Shown: in pieces, positions 47,027 through 55,504 of the stretch
Numbering within the stretch: the first letter of the stretch is position 1
Layout of the letters: the number at the start of each line of letters is the position of its first letter
DNA from: Mesorhizobium hawassense
GTDB lineage: Bacteria > Pseudomonadota > Alphaproteobacteria > Rhizobiales > Rhizobiaceae
Direction of reading: 5' to 3'
Length of the DNA stretch: 64,000 nucleotides
NCBI RefSeq assembly: GCF_003289945.1
Contig: NZ_QMBP01000012.1
Span: 1 to 64,000 of the forward strand
Notes under the pieces: generated by a model
What the model was told of the DNA's origin: nothing
The model's database searches: none
What the model saw: only the letters and a program-made list of their open reading frames with translations
Made by a program: the position numbers and the translations under genes

Positions 47027-48421
47027 TCAACCGAGCAGGGCGCGCAGTTCAGCCGCCGCGCGGCGAACCTGCTCCGGCGCCGTGCCACCACGGTGATTGC
47101 GGCTGGCGACGGAGCCTTCAACGGTCAACACATCCACCACGTCGCCAGCGATGACGGGGGCGAAGGCCTGCATGGCGGCGAGCGGGATCTCGGAAAGCCT
47201 GGCGTAGCCCTGGTCTCGCGCCGCGCCGACAATCGCTGCCACCGCGTGGTGCGCGTCCCGAAAAGGCAGGCCGGCGCGCACGAGGTAGTCGGCAAGGTCC
47301 GTCGCGGTCGAATAGCCCTGTTCGGCGGCGGCGCGCATGTTATGCGCCTTGACCTTGATCGTCGGCAGCATCTGGGCGGTTACAGTCACCGCGCCTCGTA
47401 CGTTCTCCAGCGTATCGGTCAGCGGCGGCTTGGACTCCTGCTGGTCCTTGTTGAAAGCCAGCGGTTGCGCCTTCATCAGCGCAGCCGACGTCGTCAGATT
47501 GCCGATCACCCGCGCGGCCTTGCCACGAACGAGTTCGGCCAAATCCGGATTGCGCTTCTGCGGCATGATCGAGGAGCCAGTGCAGAATTGGTCGCCGACC
47601 TCGACGAAATCGACCATGGGCGTGCACCAGAGGATGATTTCCTCCGCCAGACGTGACAGGTGGCCCATGATGATCGAGCCGGCGGCGCAGATGTCGACGA
47701 CGAAGTCGCGGTCGGAGACAGCGTCGAGCGAGTTGCGGAAGGCCCTGGAGAAGCCCAGCTCGCGGGCGCTGAAGTCGGGATCTATCGGGTAGCTCGTTCC
47801 GGCAAGCGCCGCCGCGCCAAGCGGCGAGACGTTGAGGCGCTCGCGCGCCTGGCCGACACGCTCCAGGTCGCGAACGAACATCTCCGCATAGGCCATCATG
47901 TGATGGCCGAACGTGACGGGCTGCGCGACCTGAAGGTGGGTGAAGCCCGGCATGATCGTGTCCGCATTTCTCTCCGCGAGATCGATGAAGGCGAGGATCA
48001 ACGCCTTCAACTCGAGGCCGAGCGCATCGAGCTCGGCACGGGCGTATAGGCGGATGTCGGTCGCGACCTGATCATTGCGCGAACGGGCGGTGTGCAGCTT
48101 TTTCCCGGCGTCGCCGATCAGCGCCGTCAAGCGGTTCTCGACATTCATATGGACGTCCTCGAGCTCCTTCTTCCACTCGAACGTGCTGGATCGGATTTCG
48201 CCGGCGATCGTATCGAGACCGGCTTGGATCGCTTCGTTGTCTTGCGCGTCCAGCACTCCGGCGCGGGCCAGCATGCGGGCGTGGACCTTGGAACCGGCAA
48301 CGTCATGGATCGCGATCCGCTTGTCCTGGTCGAGACATTCGTGAAAATCGCGAAAATCGGTGGAGACGGCTTCCTTGAAGAGCGGCGACCATGTTGCGTT
48401 CGAGGCTGTGGACATTGTCAT
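47027..48421 (-). CDS. Argininosuccinate-lyase-like C-N lyase
   Basis: A 464-residue member of the fumarase/aspartase superfamily, argininosuccinate-lyase branch. The signature GSSIMPQKRNPDLAELVRGK is complete (family: GSSxMPQKxNP), with GFTHLQVAQPVTFGH, SPLGAAALAGTSYPID and PLAFNKDQQESK. Argininosuccinate lyase makes arginine and fumarate. Here the context is a transport and catabolic operon with an MmgE/PrpD gene. EDDS lyase of Chelativorans, which cleaves an N-substituted aspartate to fumarate and an amine, is a close relative. That activity is as likely as an arginine role. Confidence 0.85.
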   Translation of the reverse strand: MTMSTASNATWSPLFKEAVSTDFRDFHECLDQDKRIAIHDVAGSKVHARMLARAGVLDAQDNEAIQAGLDTIAGEIRSSTFEWKKELEDVHMNVENRLTALIGDAGKKLHTARSRNDQVATDIRLYARAELDALGLELKALILAFIDLAERNADTIMPGFTHLQVAQPVTFGHHMMAYAEMFVRDLERVGQARERLNVSPLGAAALAGTSYPIDPDFSARELGFSRAFRNSLDAVSDRDFVVDICAAGSIIMGHLSRLAEEIILWCTPMVDFVEVGDQFCTGSSIMPQKRNPDLAELVRGKAARVIGNLTTSAALMKAQPLAFNKDQQESKPPLTDTLENVRGAVTVTAQMLPTIKVKAHNMRAAAEQGYSTATDLADYLVRAGLPFRDAHHAVAAIVGAARDQGYARLSEIPLAAMQAFAPVIAGDVVDVLTVEGSVASRNHRGGTAPEQVRRAAAELRALLG

Positions 48422-48424
48422 CCC

Positions 48425-49786
48425 TCATGGTTTGAGCAGATCGATAAGCGGGCGGACATCGGTGGCGGCGTCGATGTCGAGGACCAGGTCGCGGAGCGCC
48501 CCCACACGGGTCTCCGGCAGAACCGAGGAGGCAAGGTCAGCGTATTTGGCGATGATGCGTTCGTCGCTCAACGGATTGAGGGGCCCGCCGAGCGGATGTT
48601 CGATGGTTGCGGCGAATGTCGAGCCGTCATGGGTGCGCATTTCGACGGACGGCTCGTCCTCGTCGCGCATCGCCTCGTTGATCCGAACCGTCAGCCTGTC
48701 CAGCCGTCCGCCGATCGCGGGGCTGCGCCAGGCGTCTTCCGCAAGCTCGGCCAGCGAGACTTTGCCATAGTGAAGGCGTGCCGCGACGGCATAGGGCAGG
48801 CTCATCTGCGCCTGCGCCCGCGAGGTCACCGTCTTGTGTCCACACATCCTGAACTGAAAGCCGCTCATGTCGATGGTGACAGAGGCAACATCTTCACTCT
48901 TCAACCCATGCTCGTTCAGCATGAGATCGACGGCATCGATGGCCGAATGCGTGCCGCGGCAAGTCGCATGCGGCTTGATGGAACAGCGGTTGAGGCGCCA
49001 GTACTGGCCGAAATCGCGACAGAGCTCCCGCGGCGCCGCGCGTTCGTCGCCGAAGGTCTGGAAGTAACCGCCCCATACAGCGTCAAAAGCCGAAAGCGGC
49101 CCCTCGAAGCCGACGGCGGCAAGCCGCGCCGCGGTGTATCCGCCCTCCGCCGCGCGACCCGCATGGAGTTTCTTCGCCGGCCCGCCTTCATGAATGAACG
49201 CCCAGGTACCGCCCGAGTAGGAGAGCGCGCAGCCAAGCGCCGAAGCCAGGCGATCCTTGTCGAGGCCGATCAGCGTGGCCACGGCCGCGGCGGCGCCGAA
49301 GCTTCCGCAGGTGCCGGTGGAATGCCAGCCATTGCCGTTGTGGACTTCGTAGCCGCCTGAGGCTTCCAGCACCCTGCGGCCGACTTCATAGCCAAGCAGC
49401 ACCGATTTGAGGAACAGCCGTCCGTCGATCGGTCGTTCCATCGTTTCGAGCGCCGCAATGACGGCGGGCAGCACAACGGCCCCGGAGTGATCGCAGCCAC
49501 CGGAATCGTCCAATTCGAAGGCATGGGCCGACACGCCATTGATGAAGGCGGCAGTGCGGGCGTCCGTCTTTAGCGGCAGGCCCCAGGCGCTCGCCTCCCC
49601 CTTCTTTCCCCTCAGCCCGAGAGCTTCGATCACGAGTTTGGTCTCGCTCGAGGTTGCGCCGGCCAGCGAAACGCCCAACGTATCGAGGATGTGAAGCTTG
49701 GCCTTGCGGACTGTGGCTTCGGGAAAATCTGCGAAGTCAGCCGCGACAACCTTGGTGGCGAGTTCGGTGAGAATGGGTTCAGCCAT
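48425..49786 (-). CDS. MmgE/PrpD-family protein
   Basis: About 453 residues (start 49786; ATG 49801 possible). Family motifs: ILDTLGVSLAGA, FINGVSAHAFELDDSGGCDHSGAVVLPAVIAALE, NGWHSTGTCGSFGAAAAVATLIGLD, HAGRAAEGGYTAARLAAVGFEGP and KPHATCRGTHSAIDAV. Members include 2-methylcitrate dehydratase, cis-aconitate decarboxylase and iminodisuccinate epimerase. The gene ends three bases before the lyase gene. No prp genes are present, so methylcitrate metabolism is unlikely; epimerisation of an N-substituted aspartate is the best guess. Confidence 0.88.
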   Translation of the reverse strand: MAEPILTELATKVVAADFADFPEATVRKAKLHILDTLGVSLAGATSSETKLVIEALGLRGKKGEASAWGLPLKTDARTAAFINGVSAHAFELDDSGGCDHSGAVVLPAVIAALETMERPIDGRLFLKSVLLGYEVGRRVLEASGGYEVHNGNGWHSTGTCGSFGAAAAVATLIGLDKDRLASALGCALSYSGGTWAFIHEGGPAKKLHAGRAAEGGYTAARLAAVGFEGPLSAFDAVWGGYFQTFGDERAAPRELCRDFGQYWRLNRCSIKPHATCRGTHSAIDAVDLMLNEHGLKSEDVASVTIDMSGFQFRMCGHKTVTSRAQAQMSLPYAVAARLHYGKVSLAELAEDAWRSPAIGGRLDRLTVRINEAMRDEDEPSVEMRTHDGSTFAATIEHPLGGPLNPLSDERIIAKYADLASSVLPETRVGALRDLVLDIDAATDVRPLIDLLKP

Positions 49787-50666
49787 CGCGGCGCTCACCA
49801 TTCCGGTAGGCTTCGAAGACACGGATCGGATGGTCATTCTCAATGGCCGGTCCAAAAGAGCGCTGGCGTTCGGCGATCTCGGTGCCGGTTGCCAGCCACA
49901 CGTCATCGAAACTCAGGATGTGCCGAAGCAGATCCTCGACGAGCGAGATGCGGCCCGGGGTTCCGCTCCATTCCGGCCGAAGCTGGATCACGTAGCACAG
50001 GCCGAAACGGCGGTAGGCATCGAACTCGGCGATCCAGTTGTGCAGGACACCCTCGTAGTCGGGTATCCGGCTCTGGCCCTTCGGAAAGGCCGGCGTGAAA
50101 TTGAACTGGAAATACGGGCGGTCCTCCAATTCGGGGTGGATCGGAATTTCGACAAGGCCCGAGGGGTGGCTGTAGGGCATGTCGTCACCGTTGAGGCTGG
50201 CCGACCAGGCGTAGCCGGACTCCAACAGAAGCTTGTCGAAGCCCATTGGCCAGTTGCCCTGCGGCAGGCGGAAGCCGCTGATCTGCCCACCGGTCAGATT
50301 GCTCAACGCCTCCCGCGAGCGATGAAGGTTTTCAAGGGCCTGGGCCGGCGTGAGCGCGTCATAGCGATCGAAGGAAAGGCCACAGCTCGCGATCTCATGA
50401 CCGGCGCCGGCGATTGCGCGCGCCAGATCGGTGTGGCGGTTAGCCGTCTCGGCGCTGAGGAACCAGGTCGTCCTGACGTTGAGTGCCGAGAAGGCCCGAC
50501 AAAGACGCTCGACACCGCGCCTGGCGCCAAATTGCCAGACGGACAAGCTCTTCGACCGGTTGGCGAGATCCGGAGCCGCGGCAAGCGCATCGGCGCCGTC
50601 GTCGAACGGCATCGCCACCATCACGGCGCATTTTTTGCCCTTGGGCCAGAGTGTCCGCGCGTTCAT
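49779..50666 (-). CDS. NodB/PuuE-like deacetylase-fold protein lacking the His motif
   Basis: A 295-residue paralogue of the preceding gene, ending over the MmgE/PrpD start and beginning with an ATGA overlap. The fold is recognisable: VRTTWFLSAETANRH, GHEIASCGLSFDRYDALTPAQALENLHRSREAL, GFRLPQGNWPMGFDKLLLESGYAWSASLNGDDMPY. The position of the metal-binding HxxxxH (GHEVGYHGHRHE in the paralogue) reads GHEIASCGLSFD. An Asp pair (FDDG) remains. It may be a non-metal or regulatory partner of the active deacetylase, or an allantoinase-like enzyme without the canonical metal. Confidence 0.8.
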   Translation of the reverse strand: MNARTLWPKGKKCAVMVAMPFDDGADALAAAPDLANRSKSLSVWQFGARRGVERLCRAFSALNVRTTWFLSAETANRHTDLARAIAGAGHEIASCGLSFDRYDALTPAQALENLHRSREALSNLTGGQISGFRLPQGNWPMGFDKLLLESGYAWSASLNGDDMPYSHPSGLVEIPIHPELEDRPYFQFNFTPAFPKGQSRIPDYEGVLHNWIAEFDAYRRFGLCYVIQLRPEWSGTPGRISLVEDLLRHILSFDDVWLATGTEIAERQRSFGPAIENDHPIRVFEAYRNGERRDG

Positions 50667-51553
50667 GCCGCGGGCTTTCGATTGTCGATTTGAAGATGGC
50701 GTTCGAGCCACCATTGGGCGATGTCGCCGAGGCGCGCCGCCCAAACGGCGTCACCCTTGGCCACGATTGCCTTGAACAGGCCTTCGAGGATGGAAAGGCG
50801 TCCCGGCTTGGCGCAGACCTTCGGGTGCAGGATCGTCGTCCAGCAAAGCCCCTCGCGGTGATAGCCCTCGAATTCTGCCCGCCAGTTGCGCTCCACGACC
50901 CGGTAGTCCGAAATGCGGTCCAGTCCGGCCGGAAAATCCGGCGCCTCGCTGTAGGCAAGCGCGGTATAGTCATCGATATCCCAGCGCGCGGGGATTTCGA
51001 CCAATCCGGGGCCTTGGTCGGCGGGATGGAAATAGGGGCGGTCGTCGCCGCGCATCGAGCTCGAATAGACGACGCCAAAATGCTTGAGCAACGCAGCAGT
51101 TTCTGGACTCCAGTCGCCGGACGGCGTTCTGAAGCCGGTAGGCGTGATGCCGAGCCGCTCGCGGAAAATCCGGCGCGACCGCTCCATGACGTCCAGCTGC
51201 TGCTCGGCGGTGAATTCTATGAAAACCTCGTGGCGATGACCGTGATAGCCGACCTCGTGACCTTCGGCGACGATGCGTTCGCAGCGCTTGGTCCAGTGCA
51301 GCACCACCCAGGTCGGAATGAAGAAGGTTGCCTTGAGATCGTAAGCCGCGAGCAGATCGAGCAATCTCGGCAGCGCACGCCACGGCCCATAAGCGCCCTG
51401 TGTGAAGTAACGCGGATTGTCGAGCAGCGAGCCGTCGAGCATCGCGTCTCCCGTCGGCCCGTCGACATCGAAAGCCAGAGCGGCGGCGGATTGCCGTCCG
51501 GTTGGCCAAAGTGACCCGGTGGAATGTGCAGGCTGCGGCATGGCTATGGTCAT
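50663..51553 (-). CDS. Polysaccharide deacetylase / PuuE-type hydrolase
   Basis: A 296-residue CDA1/NodB-fold protein. The first motif has the Asp in ALAFDVDGPTGD, and the metal-binding motif 2 is intact (GHEVGYHGHRHEVF). The later motifs GFRTPSGDWSPETAALL and IPARWDIDDY follow the PuuE/allantoinase subgroup rather than chitin-type deacetylases. No signal peptide is seen, so a cytoplasmic small-molecule amide is more likely than a polysaccharide. It starts after two hairpins downstream of the binding-protein gene. Confidence 0.85.
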   Translation of the reverse strand: MTIAMPQPAHSTGSLWPTGRQSAAALAFDVDGPTGDAMLDGSLLDNPRYFTQGAYGPWRALPRLLDLLAAYDLKATFFIPTWVVLHWTKRCERIVAEGHEVGYHGHRHEVFIEFTAEQQLDVMERSRRIFRERLGITPTGFRTPSGDWSPETAALLKHFGVVYSSSMRGDDRPYFHPADQGPGLVEIPARWDIDDYTALAYSEAPDFPAGLDRISDYRVVERNWRAEFEGYHREGLCWTTILHPKVCAKPGRLSILEGLFKAIVAKGDAVWAARLGDIAQWWLERHLQIDNRKPAA

Positions 51554-51567
51554 CTGTTTCAGGTTTC

Positions 51568-51634
51568 CCGCGCCCGGAGGAACCGGGCGCGGACTTTCAA
51601 AGACAAAGCTCCTCCGTCCGGCCGAAGCGGCCGG
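51568..51634 (-). promoter_or_regulatory. Two intercistronic hairpins after the binding-protein gene
   Basis: ccgcgcccgg (51568-51577) pairs with ccgggcgcgg (51583-51592), and ccggcc (51618-51623) pairs with ggccgg (51629-51634). They lie between the solute-binding protein and the first deacetylase gene. Such hairpins commonly protect binding-protein mRNA and cause partial termination, giving excess binding protein. Confidence 0.55.
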
Positions 51635-51674
51635 TCGAAAACCGTGAGCTTTCGGAAGAGCGTGACGGGGTTGG

Positions 51675-52502
51675 CTATTTCACGCCGTTGATGACGGCCT
51701 TCGGCACGGCGTTGTGCACCAGACCCCACTTCTTGAGCAGGGCGTCGTAGGAGCCGTCCTTGATCAACTGATCGAATGCGCCGGCCACGGCGTCTCGAAG
51801 GCCGGTATTGTCCTTCTTGAAGCCAATGCCGAATGTGTCGTTGCTGAGCAGCGGCTCGCCGACGAGCTGGTATGTGTCCGGCTCGAGGCGGATCTGGTAG
51901 GCGATCGTCTCGATGCCCTGCACGACGGCGTCGTAGCGGCCCTGCTTCATGCCGAGGCGGGCCGCGTTGGAATCGGCGGTGCCCTCGAACTTGATCGCCG
52001 GCTTGCTCTTGGCCACGCAGTTGGCGTCGCTCCAACTGGTGACGTTCTCGCCAAAGGAGGTCGAGCGGCTACCGGCAACGGTCTTGCCGCAGAAATCCGT
52101 GGTCTGCTTGTACTGAGCTGCATTGGCCTTCATCGTGAAGAGGATTGGGCCGCTCGTCACATAGTCGACGAAATCCATGCTGGCCTGGCGTTTTACGTTG
52201 TCGCTCATGCCGGAGATGATCATGTCGCCGCGCCCGGTCTGAAGTCCGCTCTGCAGCTCCTGGAACGCGGAGGTGACGAAAAGCACATTGAGGTTGAGCT
52301 TCTTGCCGATGGCGTTGATCAGATCGACGTCGAAGCCATCGAGCGTGCCCTGATCGGGATTGACGAATTCCATTGGCGGATAGATCGGGTTGGTCAGCAC
52401 CCGCAATTCGCCGTCGTTGACGAGGTTGAGCTTGGTCTCGGCGGACGCTGCGCCGGCAGCGACCAGGGCAATTGCCGAAACGGCAATGCGCAGGAATTTC
52501 AT
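51675..52502 (-). CDS. ABC transporter periplasmic binding protein, polar amino acid family
   Basis: A 275-residue family-3 solute-binding protein. A signal peptide (FLRIAVSAIALVAAGAASA) precedes LRVLTNPIYPPMEFVNPDQGTLDGFDVDLINAIGKKL, then DMIISGMSDNVKRQASMDFVDYV and GFKKDNTGLRDAVAGAFDQLIKDG. It binds the substrate for the following ATPase and permease. The ligand is not identifiable, but the family takes amino acids and related anions. The mature protein has two cysteines, unusual for the family. Confidence 0.93.
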   Translation of the reverse strand: MKFLRIAVSAIALVAAGAASAETKLNLVNDGELRVLTNPIYPPMEFVNPDQGTLDGFDVDLINAIGKKLNLNVLFVTSAFQELQSGLQTGRGDMIISGMSDNVKRQASMDFVDYVTSGPILFTMKANAAQYKQTTDFCGKTVAGSRSTSFGENVTSWSDANCVAKSKPAIKFEGTADSNAARLGMKQGRYDAVVQGIETIAYQIRLEPDTYQLVGEPLLSNDTFGIGFKKDNTGLRDAVAGAFDQLIKDGSYDALLKKWGLVHNAVPKAVINGVK

Positions 52503-52527
52503 GATGTTCTCCTCTTCAGGTTGTTTT

Positions 52528-53292
52528 TCAAAGCACCGCAGAGATGAAGTTCTTCACTCTGGGATTTCGTGGATTTTCAAGGATCTCGCCGGGTGTTCCG
52601 CTGTCGACGATGCGGCCGGCGTCCATGAACACGACACGGTCGGCCACCTCGCGGCAAAAGCCGAGCTCATGCGTCACGACGATCATCGTGGTGCCGGAAG
52701 CCGCGAGCTCTTTCATGACGTTCAGCACCTCGCCCACCAGTTCCGGGTCGAGCGCCGAGGTGGGCTCGTCGAACAGCATCGCCTTCGGTTTCATCGCCAG
52801 CGCACGGGCTATCGCCACGCGTTGCTGCTGACCGCCCGACAATTCCCCCGGATAGGCGTCTGCCCTGTGAGCAAGTCCCACGCGCTTGAGCAGCACCTTC
52901 GCCTCCTGGACGCAGTCGGTCCTTCGACGCTTCAGCACCCCTACGGGACCTTCGATGATGTTTTGCAGAACCGTCTTGTGCGGGAAGAGGTGGAAGCGCT
53001 GAAACACCATGCCAACGGCCTGGCGCTGACGAGCGATTTCGCCGTCGCTCAACGGATAGAGCCTGTGCCCGTCGCGGCGATAGCCGACCATCTCGCCGTC
53101 GACGGTGACATAGCCGGAATCGATCCGCTCAAGCTGGTTTATGCAGCGCAGGAAGGTGCTCTTGCCCGAGCCGGACGGGCCGATGATGCAAACCACCTCA
53201 CCCTTGGCGATCGCGAAGTCGACGTCCTGCAGAACGTGAAAGCTGCCAAAAAATTTCTGCAGGCCGACGGCTGTGATCAGCGCATCCATCAC
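52528..53292 (-). CDS. ABC transporter ATP-binding protein, polar amino acid type (GlnQ-like)
   Basis: A 254-residue ATPase: Walker A GPSGSGKSTF, Q-loop VFQRFHLFPHKT, signature LSGGQQQRVAIARAL, Walker B MLFDEPTSALDP and H-loop VVTHELGF. An unusual short insert (MVGYRRDGHRLYPLSDGEI, about residues 70-90) precedes the Q-loop. It overlaps the permease stop by four bases and is followed by the binding-protein gene. Confidence 0.95.
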   Translation of the reverse strand: MMDALITAVGLQKFFGSFHVLQDVDFAIAKGEVVCIIGPSGSGKSTFLRCINQLERIDSGYVTVDGEMVGYRRDGHRLYPLSDGEIARQRQAVGMVFQRFHLFPHKTVLQNIIEGPVGVLKRRRTDCVQEAKVLLKRVGLAHRADAYPGELSGGQQQRVAIARALAMKPKAMLFDEPTSALDPELVGEVLNVMKELAASGTTMIVVTHELGFCREVADRVVFMDAGRIVDSGTPGEILENPRNPRVKNFISAVL

Positions 53293-54170
53293 GCAGCCTC
53301 CTCGGCAAGTGTCTGCTGAGCGGGCTGCGTTGGGCGATGACCGCCCCAGCCTTTCGAGAAATGCCGCTCGACGAAGATCTGGCCAATGGAAAGGACGGTG
53401 ACGACGACCATGTACCAGATGGCGGCGACGATCAGCAGTTCGATGACGCGCGAGTTGACGTAGTAGACGTCTTCGACGCTTCGCAGAAGCTCGGAATATT
53501 GAATGACGCTCGCGAGCGAGGTGAGCTTGACCATGCCGATGGTTTCATTGCCGATCGGCGGAACGATCACGCGCATCGCCTGTGGCAGGACGATCCGCAG
53601 CATCGCCCGCAGCGGCGTCATGCCGATCGAAAGACCCGCCTCGGTCTGGCCCTTGTCGATGGAGAGGATGCCGGCGCGCACCACCTCTGCCGTATAGGCG
53701 CCCTGTTGAATCCCCAGTCCAAGGAAGGCCGCGACGAACGGCGTCATGATGTCCACGGTCTTGAACGAGAAGAGGCCGGGAACCCCAATCGTTGGAAAAA
53801 TCAGCGCCAGGTTGAACCAGAGCAGCAGCTGCAGAAGCGCTGGGATACCGCGGAAGAGCCAGACATAGCCGATCGAGACATTCCTCAGCACCGGATTGTC
53901 CGACATGCGCATGATGGCGGCGATCACGCCGAGCAGGATGCCCAGCGCCATGGTGCAAAAGGTCATGACAATCGAGCCGACGACGCCCTTGAGAACGCTT
54001 GGCGCAAAGAGATTGTCGCCAACATAGCTCCAGGCGATGTCGCCGACCCAGAAGGCCCTGACGAGCAGCGCAAGCAGGATAATGACGATGGCACCCAGGA
54101 CCTTCGTCCAGATCTTCCTTGGCGGCACGATGACAAAAGGTGTCGATCCGGCGCTTTCGATATCGCGCAT
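53289..54170 (-). CDS. ABC transporter permease, polar amino acid type
   Basis: A 293-residue protein of the HisM/GlnP family. Membrane helices include VLGAIVIILLALLVRAF and VVGSIVMTFCTMALGILLGVIAAIM, and the EAA loop reads AGLSIGMTPLRAMLRIVLPQAMRVIVPPIGNETIG. It is the first gene of the eight-gene operon and probably works as a homodimer because no second permease gene is present. Confidence 0.95.
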   Translation of the reverse strand: MRDIESAGSTPFVIVPPRKIWTKVLGAIVIILLALLVRAFWVGDIAWSYVGDNLFAPSVLKGVVGSIVMTFCTMALGILLGVIAAIMRMSDNPVLRNVSIGYVWLFRGIPALLQLLLWFNLALIFPTIGVPGLFSFKTVDIMTPFVAAFLGLGIQQGAYTAEVVRAGILSIDKGQTEAGLSIGMTPLRAMLRIVLPQAMRVIVPPIGNETIGMVKLTSLASVIQYSELLRSVEDVYYVNSRVIELLIVAAIWYMVVVTVLSIGQIFVERHFSKGWGGHRPTQPAQQTLAEEAA

Positions 54171-54260
54171 GATGTTCGTTCCCCGAAGGCTCGATGGCCT
54201 CTCTGTTGGTTGATGAAGGGTAGCCAGGCAAACGCAGTGCCGGCAAACGAGATATGGACA

Positions 54261-54284
54261 TGCAATTTATGACGGATTTGCATA
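54261..54284. promoter_or_regulatory. Candidate LysR box ahead of the catabolic operon
   Basis: ATGCAA (54261-54266), 12-bp spacer, TTGCAT (54279-54284): a perfect interrupted inverted repeat 91 bp upstream of the first operon gene. This form matches the T-N11-A type sites of LysR regulators. Control by the operon's own LysR gene is inferred. Confidence 0.55.
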
Positions 54285-54374
54285 AATCCACCCCTACCCG
54301 TCAGGCTTGCAATAGGGCGTTCAAGCCGAAGGCCGGCTGGAGTATCTTATCGGCATCAAATCGCTTTCGGATGG

Positions 54375-54932
54375 ATGGCGGTGCTGGAAGTTCCTGAAGA
54401 TCGCTGCGAACGCCATCGGTTGTTCAAGGCCATAGACGACGCCTTCAAGGCGGGCGACTTCGGAGGCCTTGGCAAGGCGCTCGGCGGTTCGGCACGCTGG
54501 TTCGACGAGAGGATGCCGTTCGAGCTCGGCCTCGGGCATCCGCTGGAATATGCCATCTACTGGAGCCCGGCCGCGTTCATCACCGTCTTACTCGATGCCG
54601 GCTCGAACCCGAATTACGAGGATCATGCCGGGTTTCCCTCCATCATTGCCGCGTTGTCAACGGAACGGCCGGACAGGCTGGAGGTCGTGCGTATCCTGCT
54701 CGACCACGGCGCCGACCCGGATATGCGCGGCGTCAACGACTGGACGCCTTTGCACTATGCGGTGTCGCAGCGTGATGCCGAGGCGATCCGCCAGTTGCTG
54801 CTGTCGGGCGCGGATCCGTCGCTGCGCACCCGCATCGACGACTACGAAACGCCGTTGGAAGGCGCTGAGCAGGCCGGCTTCGACACCGGTGCTTGCTTGA
54901 TGCGTGAAGCGATGGACAGCCGCCGCGTATGA
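54375..54932 (+). CDS. Ankyrin-repeat protein
   Basis: A 185-residue protein with about three ankyrin repeats in the second half. They are PLEYAIYWSPAAFITVLLDAGSNPNYEDHAGF, the repeat around RLEVVRILLDHGADPDMRGVNDWTPLHYAVSQ, and AEAIRQLLLSGADPSLRTRIDDYETPLEGAEQ. An N-terminal helical lead (RHRLFKAIDDAFKAGDFGGLGKAL) comes first. Ankyrin repeats bind protein partners; no partner is apparent. It is divergent from the catabolic operon. Confidence 0.88.
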   Translation: MAVLEVPEDRCERHRLFKAIDDAFKAGDFGGLGKALGGSARWFDERMPFELGLGHPLEYAIYWSPAAFITVLLDAGSNPNYEDHAGFPSIIAALSTERPDRLEVVRILLDHGADPDMRGVNDWTPLHYAVSQRDAEAIRQLLLSGADPSLRTRIDDYETPLEGAEQAGFDTGACLMREAMDSRRV

Positions 54933-54957
54933 TGGCGTGCTAGTCAGCGCACCGCCG

Positions 54958-55485
54958 TCACACTGTCGTCAGTTTGGCCCTGAAGCGTTTGGCGTTGGCT
55001 ACATAGTGGGCCGCCGAGACGCGCAGCCGCTCGATCGCCGCTTCGTCCAGCGTCCTTATCACCTTGGCGGGCGAGCCGACGATCAGCGAGTTGTCCGGGA
55101 AAACCTTGTTTTCCGTCACCAGGGCGCCGGCGCCGACCAGCGAGTTGTTGCCGATCCTGGCGCCGTTCAAGACGATGGCGCCCATGCCGATCAGGCTGTT
55201 GTCGCCGATCGTGCAGCCATGCAGCAGCGCCCTGTGGCCGATCGTGCAACCCTCGCCGATGGTCAGCGGAAAGCCCGGATCGGTATGCATGACCGTGTGT
55301 TCCTGCACATTGGTGTCGGCGCCGATGATGATCGGCTCACCGTCGCCGCGGATGGCGACGCCGAACCAGAAGCCGACATTGCGGCCGATCCTGATATTGC
55401 CGATCAGCGTGGCGTCGGGCGCCACCCAGTTGGTTTCGGCATCCTCGAACTCAGGCGCTTTCCCATCGATCGCATAGACCGGCAT
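54958..55485 (-). CDS. Gamma-carbonic-anhydrase-like protein
   Basis: A 175-residue left-handed beta-helix protein (hexapeptide repeats such as PDATLIGNIRIG, VAIRGDGEPIIIG, VMHTDPGFPLTIGEGCTIGHRALLHGCTIGDNSLIGMGAIVLNGARIG). The metal-ligand histidines are in EHTVMHTD and GHRALLHGC. Relatives include mitochondrial complex I gamma-CA subunits and YrdA/PaaY proteins. The catalytic competence is uncertain. Confidence 0.93.
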   Translation of the reverse strand: MPVYAIDGKAPEFEDAETNWVAPDATLIGNIRIGRNVGFWFGVAIRGDGEPIIIGADTNVQEHTVMHTDPGFPLTIGEGCTIGHRALLHGCTIGDNSLIGMGAIVLNGARIGNNSLVGAGALVTENKVFPDNSLIVGSPAKVIRTLDEAAIERLRVSAAHYVANAKRFRAKLTTV

Positions 55486-55504
55486 TGTTCGTCTCCGAAT
55501 CGTC

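Noticed and set aside
47027..48421. Routine annotation as arginine-biosynthesis argH
   Set aside because: Not excluded, but position in a transport and MmgE/PrpD operon with a LysR gene makes an unqualified argH label unsafe.
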